Source of the DNA: a virus
Direction: 5' to 3' (one strand)
Virus record (IMG/VR): IMGVR_UViG_3300036832_000479
Span: 1 to 50,196 of that record
Length of the DNA stretch: 50,196 bases
The stretch's first letter is position 1. The number at the start of each line of letters is the position of its first letter. The position numbers and the translations under genes were made by a program. The notes below the pieces were generated by a model. The model had not been told where the DNA came from and made no database searches. It worked only from the letters and a program-made list of their open reading frames with translations. Positions 5,481 through 12,557 of the stretch are shown piece after piece.

Positions 5481-8126
5481 ATGGCTAAACCCCGATCTGC
5501 GGCGCGCGTCCTGGAAGATGGCAAGCAACGCGAAATCATGCGACAACATAACGCCGGTTTGGAGGCCGAGAAAGCTGCCGCGGCAGGCAAAAAACCGGGT
5601 TTGAGGGGAAATTCAACCCGAGGACGCCGGAAAACAGCACAGATTTCAGAGGTTGAAATAAAGATTATACAGGAAGCTGCCTCGGCAGCGATCGGTCAGG
5701 ATGCGAATATCCCGGCAGATATCAAAGACTTAGCCCTGGCGGCGGCGTCGCCACCCGGCGCCGGCAAAATCAAGCGCGATCGGCCGATGTGGGACGGTTT
5801 TCGCAGCGTGTTCGTGCAGCTCCCGGACATGACGGTGAGCGAGTGGGCGGACCTGTATCGCATCCTGCCACGGACCGGATCGGCCGCACCGGGACCCTGG
5901 CGCACCGCGCGCACGCCGTACCTCAAGGCGATCATGGACGATCTGAGCCCACAGACCCGCGTCCGGGAGGTGGTGTTCTGCAAGGGCTCGCAGATCGGCG
6001 CACCGCTGGCGCTTGATACGCCGGTCCTGACAGTCCAGGGCTGGAAGACGATCGGCGCGGTGGAGGTTGGCGACCGGGTGTATGATGAAAATGGCAAGCC
6101 GCGCTTCGTCACCGGCCTGTCCGACGTGTTCACCGGCCGGGACTGCTTCGCGGTTTCGTTCAGCGACGGTACGGTGATCGTCTCGGACGGCGAGCATCGC
6201 TGGCCGGTGCAGCTCGGGCGTAACCGCCGGCAGGTGATCCGGCGCACGGCCGAGCTCATGCCGTATCTCGACGCCGGCCACCATGCCTCGGTGCCGCTGG
6301 TCAACCCGCCGCGCGCCTACCGGGACCGGGATGAGCTGCCGCGTCGGCGCCGCATGGTCAGCGTCCGGCCGGTGGCGTCCGTGCCCGTCCGCTGCATCCA
6401 GACCGAATCGCCGTCGCACCTGTTCCTGGTCGGCCTGACGATGATCCCGACGCATAACACCGAAGCCGGCACCAACTGGATTCTGTACGCGATGGACGTG
6501 ACGCCGGGACCGTTCCTCGCGGTGCAGCCGACCGAGGGCACCGCGACGCGGTGGAGCAAGCAGAGGGTGGGCCCGTCGCTCGAAGCCTGCGCGCAGCTCA
6601 AAGGGAAGGTGAAGCGCGCCAGCGGCAACACCGCCGGCAGCTCCATTCTGCAAAAGGACTATCCCGGCGGGACGCTGGTGATCAGCGGCGCCAACGCGCC
6701 GGCCGCGCTGGCATCGATGCCGATCGGCAACGTGTACGCCGATGAAATCGACCGTTATCCGCTCGACGTCGGCGAGGAAGGCGACCCGCTAGACCTGATC
6801 CGCCAGCGCACCGCGACCTATCCGCGGGCCAAGATTTTCTACACGTCGACGCCGACCCTCCTGATGTCGTCGAAAATCTGGGCGCTGTACCAGCAGTCGG
6901 ATCAACGGGTGCTGGAAGTGCCCTGCCCGCATTGTGGCGAGCTTCAGGAAATCCGGTTCGAGAATCTGCGCTGGCCGCGCGGGTCGCCGGAGGAAGTGGC
7001 GCTTTATTGCGTCGCCTGCACCAAGGCGATTCCGGAGCTGCACAAGACCTGGATGCTGGCGAACGCGTCGTGGATCGCCCGCAAGCCCGGGCACTGGCGG
7101 CACGGATATCACCTGTCGAGTCTATATAGCCCGCTCGGCTGGCTGTCCTGGATGGTGATCGCCCGGCGATTTGAGGAATGCGGGACGGACGTTGAAAAGA
7201 AGAAAAGCTTTACCAACACGATCCTGGGCCTGCCCTGGGAGGAAAGCGGCGAGACGATCGCGGCCGAATTCCTGGAGCGCCGCAAGGAGCAGTATGCCGG
7301 TCAGGTGCCGGACCGAGTCCTGCTGCTGACGCTAGCGGTCGACGTGCAGGCGGCGCGGCTGGAAATCGAAGTCTGCGGCTGGGGCCGTGACGAAGAATCC
7401 TGGGGCATCGAATATCGGACGATCCTCGGCGATCCTGCCGAACTGGTCGGGCCGGAGCCGGGCACGCCGTCCGTCTGGGATCAGTTGGAGGAATACCGCA
7501 AGCAGGTCTGGCGGCGCGCGGACGGCCGTGAGATGCGGGTGGCGTGCGTCACCATCGATAGCGGCGGGCACTATACGGATACGGTGTATGAGTACACGCG
7601 GCCGCGGGAACGCCAGCGGGTGTTCTCGGTCAAGGGCAGCTCGATTGCCGAGCGGGCGATCCTGACCAAGCCGACGCGCAACACGCGCAACCGGGCCGCC
7701 CTGTTCGTGGTCGGCGTCGACAAGGCGAAGGAGCTGATCTATTCGCGACTGCGGCTGGAAGGAAGCGGCCCGGGCTCGTGCCATTTCCCCAGCGATTCCT
7801 ACTCGGGATATGACGCGGCGTATTATGCCGGGCTCACCAGCGAGAAGCGGGTGATCAAGCATCTGCACGGGTATCCGGTGCTCAGGTGGGAGAAGCCGCG
7901 CGACGCCAGAAACGAGCCGCTGGATCTGCGGGTGTACGGGACGGCCGCGATCCGGATTCTAAAACCGGCCTGGGACATCCTGGAAGCCCGCATGGCCGGG
8001 GTGACGGCGCCGCCGATCAGAGTCGAGTCGACTCCGGTACCAGTGCCGCAGGCGATCGTGGCGGCCGCGCAGGCGCCGCGCCGCACGCCGCGGCCGCGCC
8101 GGCCGGACGGCATCTTCACGGACTAA
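5481..8126 (+). CDS. terL: Terminase large subunit (lambda gpA family) containing an intein
   Basis: 881 residues, or 729 after removal of the intein (residues 175-326). This is the ATPase-nuclease motor that packages DNA into the prohead. The ATPase has the deviant P-loop of gpA-type terminases: Lys168-Gly-Ser-Gln-Ile-Gly-Ala174, continuing after the intein as Thr327-Glu-Ala-Gly. Walker B is Val-Tyr-Ala-Asp-Glu-Ile-Asp (about 418-424). A zinc ribbon follows (Cys-Pro-His-Cys 482-485; Cys-Val-Ala-Cys 510-513). The C-terminal nuclease domain starts with Leu-Ala-Val-Asp-Val (Asp621) and has Thr-Ile-Asp-Ser-Gly-Gly-His downstream. The reading frame is intact throughout, so the protein needs protein splicing to rejoin its P-loop. 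Start ATG at 5481. Confidence 0.95.
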   Translation: MAKPRSAARVLEDGKQREIMRQHNAGLEAEKAAAAGKKPGLRGNSTRGRRKTAQISEVEIKIIQEAASAAIGQDANIPADIKDLALAAASPPGAGKIKRDRPMWDGFRSVFVQLPDMTVSEWADLYRILPRTGSAAPGPWRTARTPYLKAIMDDLSPQTRVREVVFCKGSQIGAPLALDTPVLTVQGWKTIGAVEVGDRVYDENGKPRFVTGLSDVFTGRDCFAVSFSDGTVIVSDGEHRWPVQLGRNRRQVIRRTAELMPYLDAGHHASVPLVNPPRAYRDRDELPRRRRMVSVRPVASVPVRCIQTESPSHLFLVGLTMIPTHNTEAGTNWILYAMDVTPGPFLAVQPTEGTATRWSKQRVGPSLEACAQLKGKVKRASGNTAGSSILQKDYPGGTLVISGANAPAALASMPIGNVYADEIDRYPLDVGEEGDPLDLIRQRTATYPRAKIFYTSTPTLLMSSKIWALYQQSDQRVLEVPCPHCGELQEIRFENLRWPRGSPEEVALYCVACTKAIPELHKTWMLANASWIARKPGHWRHGYHLSSLYSPLGWLSWMVIARRFEECGTDVEKKKSFTNTILGLPWEESGETIAAEFLERRKEQYAGQVPDRVLLLTLAVDVQAARLEIEVCGWGRDEESWGIEYRTILGDPAELVGPEPGTPSVWDQLEEYRKQVWRRADGREMRVACVTIDSGGHYTDTVYEYTRPRERQRVFSVKGSSIAERAILTKPTRNTRNRAALFVVGVDKAKELIYSRLRLEGSGPGSCHFPSDSYSGYDAAYYAGLTSEKRVIKHLHGYPVLRWEKPRDARNEPLDLRVYGTAAIRILKPAWDILEARMAGVTAPPIRVESTPVPVPQAIVAAAQAPRRTPRPRRPDGIFTD
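6003..6458 (+). other. Class 3-like mini-intein inside the terminase P-loop
   Basis: In-frame 152-residue insertion, residues Pro175 to Asn326 of the large terminase, between Ala174 and Thr327. Block A is Pro-Leu-Ala-Leu-Asp-Thr-Pro-Val, with Pro instead of the usual Cys or Ser at position 1. Block B has His239-Arg-Trp241, block F has Val-Arg-Cys305-Ile, and block G is Ile-Pro-Thr324-His325-Asn326 followed by Thr+1. Trp at B:12, Cys at F:4 and Thr at G:5 are the defining triad of class 3 inteins, where the block F Cys replaces residue 1 as the first nucleophile. The size leaves no room for a homing endonuclease, so it is a mini-intein. Class assignment rests on motif reading. Confidence 0.88.
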
Positions 8127-8569
8127 GTGAACTCGATGGCGCCGGCATCGCTCGCCATGACGCAGGCGCGGCGCCAGAGCGTATAGAGGTCGAAGAACCA
8201 CGGCCCGGCCGTGCGGGCGATATCGGCGCAGTCCGCGAAATCCTCAGCCAGCCCGACCGCGGCAATCGTGCCGATCACGCCTTCGTTGTCGGCGAAATTG
8301 ATCAGCTCGGTAAACGCGCGCCGATCGAACGACTGCGCGATTGTGGAGAGCTGCCGTCGCCATGTGCCATAGAGCGAGTAGGACCCGGCGCGAAAATCCC
8401 AGCGGGCTTTGTAGCGATAATATTGATCCGGATCGAGCGGCGCAGCGCGGCCCGGCCAGACCGTTTCAGACCACGCCATGGCCGGTCCGGGACACCAATG
8501 TTCGTCACCCGGTTCGATGTCGCCTTCTAGCGGGCTAAGCCCGCGATAAACAACGATATCCAGTGCCAT
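8123..8569 (-). CDS. Inverted moron in the late operon, conserved-type hypothetical
   Basis: 148 residues, encoded on the opposite strand between the large terminase and the gpW-like gene; its 3' end overlaps the terminase stop by four bases. Start chosen at the ATG after GGGAGGATGCAAA. It has Asp-Glu-His-Trp-Cys-Pro-Gly, and a Phe-Arg-Ala-Gly-Ser-Tyr-Ser-Leu-Tyr-Gly-Thr-Trp-Arg motif like one recurring in unannotated phage and prophage proteins, plus a Phe-Ala-Asp-Asn-Glu-Gly helix. Soluble, no signal peptide. Its orientation against the late genes and the AT-rich leader suggest a separately expressed moron gene. Function unknown. Confidence 0.7.
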   Translation of the reverse strand: MALDIVVYRGLSPLEGDIEPGDEHWCPGPAMAWSETVWPGRAAPLDPDQYYRYKARWDFRAGSYSLYGTWRRQLSTIAQSFDRRAFTELINFADNEGVIGTIAAVGLAEDFADCADIARTAGPWFFDLYTLWRRACVMASDAGAIEFT

Positions 8570-8754
8570 TTTGCATCCTCCCTGGCGGTTATTATGCGCC
8601 GATTTTACCGAATAAACAGGCGGGATTTTTCGATATAGAAAACGTGATATAAAAAACAGACACAAAAAGCATCTCTATTTATAAATACTTGACGCAATAA
8701 AATAAACGGGTTATTGCGCCATGACCGGTTGAAACAACGAATCGGTCCTGGACT
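8570..8754. promoter_or_regulatory. AT-rich divergent leader between moron and gpW-like gene
   Basis: 185 bases without a gene, markedly AT-rich from about 8600 to 8710. A rightward TTGACG lies at about 8691 with only a poor -10. On the leftward strand several TATAAA- and TATATC-like boxes occur but no clear -35. The composition suggests that the promoter of the inverted moron gene lies here; exact elements cannot be fixed by eye. Confidence 0.4.
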
Positions 8755-9105
8755 ATGACCTTCGACGTTGTCGACCCGCCGCCTGTTCTCCCGACCAGCA
8801 CCGATTTGCTGACCGAAGCGCTCGCAATGCGCGCTTTGTACGTCGCGGCTGAGCGGGCAATCCTGCTCAATCAATCGTACCGGATCGGCGGTCAGGAACT
8901 CACCCGCGCCGATCTCGCCAAGGTCCGCGACGGCCGCCTGGAGTGGGAAGCCAAGATCGTCTCGATGACCGGCGGCAGCGCGCGCAAAATCAAGCAGGTG
9001 TTTCCGGTCGATGACGAGTGCGGGTGCGGCGGTTATCCCTACGGGTACGGGTATGGCTACGGGTGGCCCGGCTTCACCCCGACGCCTTACGGTCGGCGCC
9101 GATGA
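8755..9105 (+). CDS. gpW-like head-tail joining protein
   Basis: 116 residues between large terminase and portal, the position of lambda W. Residues 20-80 form a helical domain with Arg-Ala-Leu-Tyr, an Asn-Gln-Ser-Tyr-Arg-Ile-Gly-Gly-Gln-Glu-Leu-Thr-Arg-Ala-Asp-Leu segment and a long helix ending Trp-Glu-Ala-Lys-Ile, as in gpW/DUF6148 proteins that close the connector after packaging. The C-terminal 30 residues are an unusual Gly/Tyr/Pro-rich tail with a Cys-Gly-Cys-Gly-Gly motif. The stop overlaps the portal start. Confidence 0.7.
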   Translation: MTFDVVDPPPVLPTSTDLLTEALAMRALYVAAERAILLNQSYRIGGQELTRADLAKVRDGRLEWEAKIVSMTGGSARKIKQVFPVDDECGCGGYPYGYGYGYGWPGFTPTPYGRRR

Positions 9106-10769
9106 CCAAGCGGCTGACGCCCAAGCAGAGCGGCAGGCCGGCGTCAGCGCAGCGCCGACCCGTCATGCGCGCTTGGTCGCCGCCCGGCTCGACAACCGAC
9201 GCATGGTGGCCCAACCCCGGGCGCTGGCCGGGTTGCGGGACGCAGTATGCCGGCGCCAGCTTCGGCCGGACGTTCGCCGGCTGGTGGACATCGAACGGCG
9301 ACGCCGACGCCGATCTGCACCCGAACCTGACGACGCTGCGCGATCGATCGCGCGACCTGTACCGCAACGCGCCAGCCGCCCGCGGCGCCGTCAAGACGCT
9401 GCGCACCAACGTCATCGGGTCCGGGCTGTACGTGGAACCGGCGATCGATCGCGTCTATCTCGGCCTGTCCAAGCTTCAGGCGAAGCTCTGGGAAGACGCG
9501 GCTGAACGGGAATTCCGGTTGTGGGCCGAGGCCCGTGATTGCGACTATGCCCGCGAGCTCAATCTGTACGGCCTGCAAAAGCTGGCCTACCTGTCGCAGC
9601 GCACGGGCGGCGACGTGTTCGCCTTGCTGCCGTGGTCGCCGCTGCCCGGCGTTCCGTATGACCTGCGGGTGCAGCTCATCGAGGCCGACCGGGTCACGAA
9701 CCCGAATATGGCGGCCGATACCGATCAGATCAGCGGCGGCATCGAACGCGATCCGCAAGGCCGGCCGCTCGCCGTCCATATCCAGACGCCCCACCCTGGC
9801 GCGCGGGTGATCTCGACCGAGCCGACCGTCTGGCAGCGCGTCGAATTTTTCGGCCAGCAGACCGGGCGCCGTAACGTGCTTCAGCTCAAGGACGTCGATC
9901 GGGTCGCGCAGTCCCGTGGCGAGCCGCTGCTGTCGCCGGTCATCGAAACGCTGAAGCAGTTCGCGCGCTACTCCGAGGCCGAGCTGATGGCGGCCGTCGT
10001 CAACGGCATGATGTCGGTTTTCGTCAAGCGGCCGATCAACGATCTGACGGCGCCGGGCTATTCCGGCGATCCATCAGGCGATGAACCGTGGATGCAGGTC
10101 GATAATCAGCGGCTTGGCACCGGGACCTGGATCGAGGGCGCACCCGGTGAAGAACTGGATGTGATCCAAGCGGCGCGGCCATCGTCGCAGTTCGATCCGT
10201 TCTTCCAGGCAATCATGAAGCAGATCGGGATGGCACTCGGCATCCCGTTTGAAGTCCTGATAAAGCATTTCAGCTCGTCTTACTCAGCTTCCAGAGCTGC
10301 TATGCTTGATGCCTGGAAGTTTTTTATTGTTGATCGCGACCAAATTGTCGAGGATTTCTGTGCCCCAGTCTACAGAGAATTCCTCGTGGAAGCGATCATC
10401 AAGGGCCGCCTGAATGCGCCGGGTTTCCTGAGTGATCCGGCCGTTCAGGCGGCTTACTCCGGCGCCTACTGGATCGGGCCGGCGCAAGGGCAGATTGACG
10501 AAATCAAGGAGGTTCAGGCGGCCAATCTGCGCTGCCTGTACGGCTTTAGCACGCGCTCCATCGAGTGCTCGAAGCTCAGCGGGCTCGACTATGACGACGT
10601 GGTGATCGCCCGCGCCGAGGAACAGGATTTGGAGATTGCGGCCGGCTGGTCGCCGGGTGTGCCAACGACGTTCTACCCGCTCGCCACCGACGAAGGCGGC
10701 GAGGAAGGCCAGAGCGAGGGAGATGTGGGTGGCGACGCGACAGAAAAAGCCCGTTCAACCGCCTTGTAA
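9102..10769 (+). CDS. Portal protein (lambda gpB family)
   Basis: 555 residues from the ATG that overlaps the gpW-like stop; the upstream in-frame extension is rejected because it overlaps coding sequence. The N-terminus is basic, then Trp-Trp-Pro-Asn and a long alpha/beta body. It contains Thr-Leu-Arg-Asp-Arg-Ser-Arg-Asp-Leu, Ala-Arg-Gly-Ala-Val-Lys-Thr-Leu-Arg-Thr-Asn-Val-Ile-Gly-Ser-Gly and Gly-Ile-Pro-Phe-Glu-Val-Leu with Ser-Ser-Ser-Tyr-Ser-Ala-Ser-Arg-Ala-Ala. These are the hallmarks of lambda-type portals, the dodecameric ring through which DNA enters and to which the tail attaches. An acidic C-terminus overlaps the protease gene. Confidence 0.92.
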   Translation: MTKRLTPKQSGRPASAQRRPVMRAWSPPGSTTDAWWPNPGRWPGCGTQYAGASFGRTFAGWWTSNGDADADLHPNLTTLRDRSRDLYRNAPAARGAVKTLRTNVIGSGLYVEPAIDRVYLGLSKLQAKLWEDAAEREFRLWAEARDCDYARELNLYGLQKLAYLSQRTGGDVFALLPWSPLPGVPYDLRVQLIEADRVTNPNMAADTDQISGGIERDPQGRPLAVHIQTPHPGARVISTEPTVWQRVEFFGQQTGRRNVLQLKDVDRVAQSRGEPLLSPVIETLKQFARYSEAELMAAVVNGMMSVFVKRPINDLTAPGYSGDPSGDEPWMQVDNQRLGTGTWIEGAPGEELDVIQAARPSSQFDPFFQAIMKQIGMALGIPFEVLIKHFSSSYSASRAAMLDAWKFFIVDRDQIVEDFCAPVYREFLVEAIIKGRLNAPGFLSDPAVQAAYSGAYWIGPAQGQIDEIKEVQAANLRCLYGFSTRSIECSKLSGLDYDDVVIARAEEQDLEIAAGWSPGVPTTFYPLATDEGGEEGQSEGDVGGDATEKARSTAL

Positions 10770-12150
10770 CCGCGTGCTCGCGGCGATCGCGCGGCAGCCC
10801 TGGGCGATCACCCCGGACGGGCTGGAACTCGTGCTGGCGATTGCTGCCCGCGAGACGTCCGATCCGACGCTCGCCGCAGCTCTGCGCGCTCAGTACGCGA
10901 CCGCGGACGCGTTCGATCCGGATTGCGACGGCGACGACGACGCGCCGTCCATTGCCGTCATCCCGATCCATGGCACGATCATGCCGCGCGCCGATCTGTT
11001 CGCGCAGATATCCGGCGCGACATCGGTGGAGGCGATCGGGTGCCGCGTCAACGCCGCGCTGGAGCGTCCCGGCATCAAGGGCATCGTCCTGGATATCGAT
11101 TCGCCGGGCGGGCACGTCACCGGCATCAACGAACTGGCAAACCTGATCTATGACGCGCGGGCTCAGGTGCCGATCGTCGCCTATGTCTCCGGGATGTGCT
11201 GCTCAGCCGCGTACTGGCTCGGCTCAGCGGCCTCCACCATCATCGTCGACGAAACGTCCGTGCTCGGTTCCATCGGTTGCTGCGCCGCCTGGACGGACGA
11301 CAGCGCCCAGAAGGAAATGCTGGGCCTGAAGGACTTCACGATCGTCTCATCGCAGACGCCGAACAAGATGCTTGACCCGGCGACGGCCGAGGGCGCGCGC
11401 GATCTTCAGAAGCAGGTCGACGCGATTGCGGACATCTTCATCGGATCGGTCGCGCGCAACCGCGGCAAACAGGCCCGGATCGTTCAGGAGCGCTTCGGGC
11501 AAGGCGGCACGATGCTTGGATCGGAGGCCATCGACGTCGATATGGCCGACGATTTCGGCAGCCTGCAATCCGTCGTGGACAGCCTCCTGACCACCGGAAA
11601 ACTACAGCTCACCAGCTACGGAGACGCGACTATGGCGCAAAATCGAAGCGGCCGAATTCGGGCGCAGAACCCCCACCCGAACCTGCCACCGGCTGAGGAA
11701 GTGGTTCCGACCGACCCGGATGAAGAGCTGGGCGAAGTGCTCGACGAAGACCCGGAGGAAGAAGAAACCGGGACCGATCCGCGCCAGCCGAACCCGACGC
11801 CGCCCGCCGATATGTCGAAAAAGGCCGGCGTGCTTCAGGAGCGAGCCCGGATCAAGGCGATCGAGGATCTGGGCATCGTCGGACACGACGATCTGGTTGC
11901 CGCGGCGAAATTCGCCAAGCCGGTCTCGGCCGCGACGCTCGCCCTGCAAGTGCTCACCGCGGAGAAGGAGTCGCGCGCGACGGCCGCGGATGGCTATCGC
12001 CGGGACGCCGAGAAAGTGGCCGGCGTGCCCGCCAGCGGTGCAGCAACGTCAACCGCCGCCACCGATGAGGCCGCCTTAATCGAGGCGATGGCGGCCGGGA
12101 TGGTATCAGCCGGCAGCAAGCGCCTGTCGGTCGTCAAAGGAGGGAAGTGA
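10723..12150 (+). CDS. S49 (ClpP/SppA-like) prohead protease with fused scaffold region
   Basis: 475 residues. Residues about 60-280 form an S49 serine peptidase domain: Gly-Ile-Val-Leu-Asp-Ile-Asp-Ser-Pro-Gly-Gly, Ser161 in Gly-Met-Cys-Cys-Ser-Ala-Ala-Tyr-Trp as nucleophile, and a Lys in Pro-Asn-Lys as general base. Phage S49 enzymes (lambda C) degrade the scaffold during head maturation. The C-terminal 170 residues are Pro/Glu-rich then helical and likely the scaffold, as in lambda C/Nu3. Start could be ATG 10723 or GTG 10729; the latter has better spacing from GAGGGAG. It overlaps the portal 3' end and ends in ATGA with the next gene. Confidence 0.88.
   Translation: MWVATRQKKPVQPPCNRVLAAIARQPWAITPDGLELVLAIAARETSDPTLAAALRAQYATADAFDPDCDGDDDAPSIAVIPIHGTIMPRADLFAQISGATSVEAIGCRVNAALERPGIKGIVLDIDSPGGHVTGINELANLIYDARAQVPIVAYVSGMCCSAAYWLGSAASTIIVDETSVLGSIGCCAAWTDDSAQKEMLGLKDFTIVSSQTPNKMLDPATAEGARDLQKQVDAIADIFIGSVARNRGKQARIVQERFGQGGTMLGSEAIDVDMADDFGSLQSVVDSLLTTGKLQLTSYGDATMAQNRSGRIRAQNPHPNLPPAEEVVPTDPDEELGEVLDEDPEEEETGTDPRQPNPTPPADMSKKAGVLQERARIKAIEDLGIVGHDDLVAAAKFAKPVSAATLALQVLTAEKESRATAADGYRRDAEKVAGVPASGAATSTAATDEAALIEAMAAGMVSAGSKRLSVVKGGK
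11632..12150 (+). CDS. Nested in-frame scaffold (lambda Nu3-like), candidate
   Basis: Inside the protease gene an in-frame ATG at 11632 is preceded by GGAG at a spacing of 8 bases, a good internal ribosome site. Translation from here gives 172 residues: a Pro/Glu/Asp-rich linker, then helices with Lys-Lys-Ala-Gly-Val-Leu-Gln-Glu-Arg-Ala-Arg-Ile and an Ala-rich C-terminus. Lambda Nu3 is produced the same way from within gene C. Placement just after the peptidase domain supports the call; expression is inferred. Confidence 0.6.
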   Translation: MAQNRSGRIRAQNPHPNLPPAEEVVPTDPDEELGEVLDEDPEEEETGTDPRQPNPTPPADMSKKAGVLQERARIKAIEDLGIVGHDDLVAAAKFAKPVSAATLALQVLTAEKESRATAADGYRRDAEKVAGVPASGAATSTAATDEAALIEAMAAGMVSAGSKRLSVVKGGK

Positions 12151-12518
12151 TGGATCAGCTTGGGACTTTCGCCTATTCGCCCATTCTGGGCGGTGACTTT
12201 CAACGGCTGACGGCCGGCGTGACGCTCCGGCCAGCAACCGGCGTCTATCTGGTGGGCTCGGTGCTCACCCTATCGTCTACCGATGGGTTGTGTCAGCTCG
12301 CCACCAAGACCGACACACTGTTCGGCATCCTGGCTGACGAGATGATCGACACGGGTGACGCGACCAAGACCGTATTTGCCGGCGAAGCCTGGATCACGGG
12401 CGAATTTGAGCGGGCGCGCCTGATCTTCGGCGCCGGCACGACGTGGCAGGATATGCAAGCGGCGGCTCAAGACAAAAGCATCTTCTTTAAAGACGCCGCA
12501 ATCCAGCCAAACGGTTAA
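12150..12518 (+). CDS. Head decoration protein (lambda gpD-like)
   Basis: 122 residues between protease/scaffold and major capsid, the lambda D position. Start at the ATG overlapping the protease TGA and following AGGAGGGAAG. The fold is predicted all-beta, with Val-Tyr-Leu-Val-Gly-Ser-Val-Leu, Phe-Gly-Ile-Leu-Ala-Asp and Ala-Gly-Glu-Ala-Trp segments like those in the gpD/SHP family, where trimers stabilise the expanded capsid. The C-terminus is short and polar. Confidence 0.78.
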   Translation: MDQLGTFAYSPILGGDFQRLTAGVTLRPATGVYLVGSVLTLSSTDGLCQLATKTDTLFGILADEMIDTGDATKTVFAGEAWITGEFERARLIFGAGTTWQDMQAAAQDKSIFFKDAAIQPNG

Positions 12519-12557
12519 CCCGCAAGCTTCGCGCTGCGCCAGCAAAGGACTCGAACG

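Noticed and set aside
6000-6005. Loss of the terminase Walker A lysine and a dead intein (Ala-Pro in place of Lys-Cys)
   Set aside because: gpA-type terminases keep the P-loop lysine at the start of the loop (Lys168), and the Trp/Cys/Thr triad shows a class 3 intein in which position 1 need not be nucleophilic.
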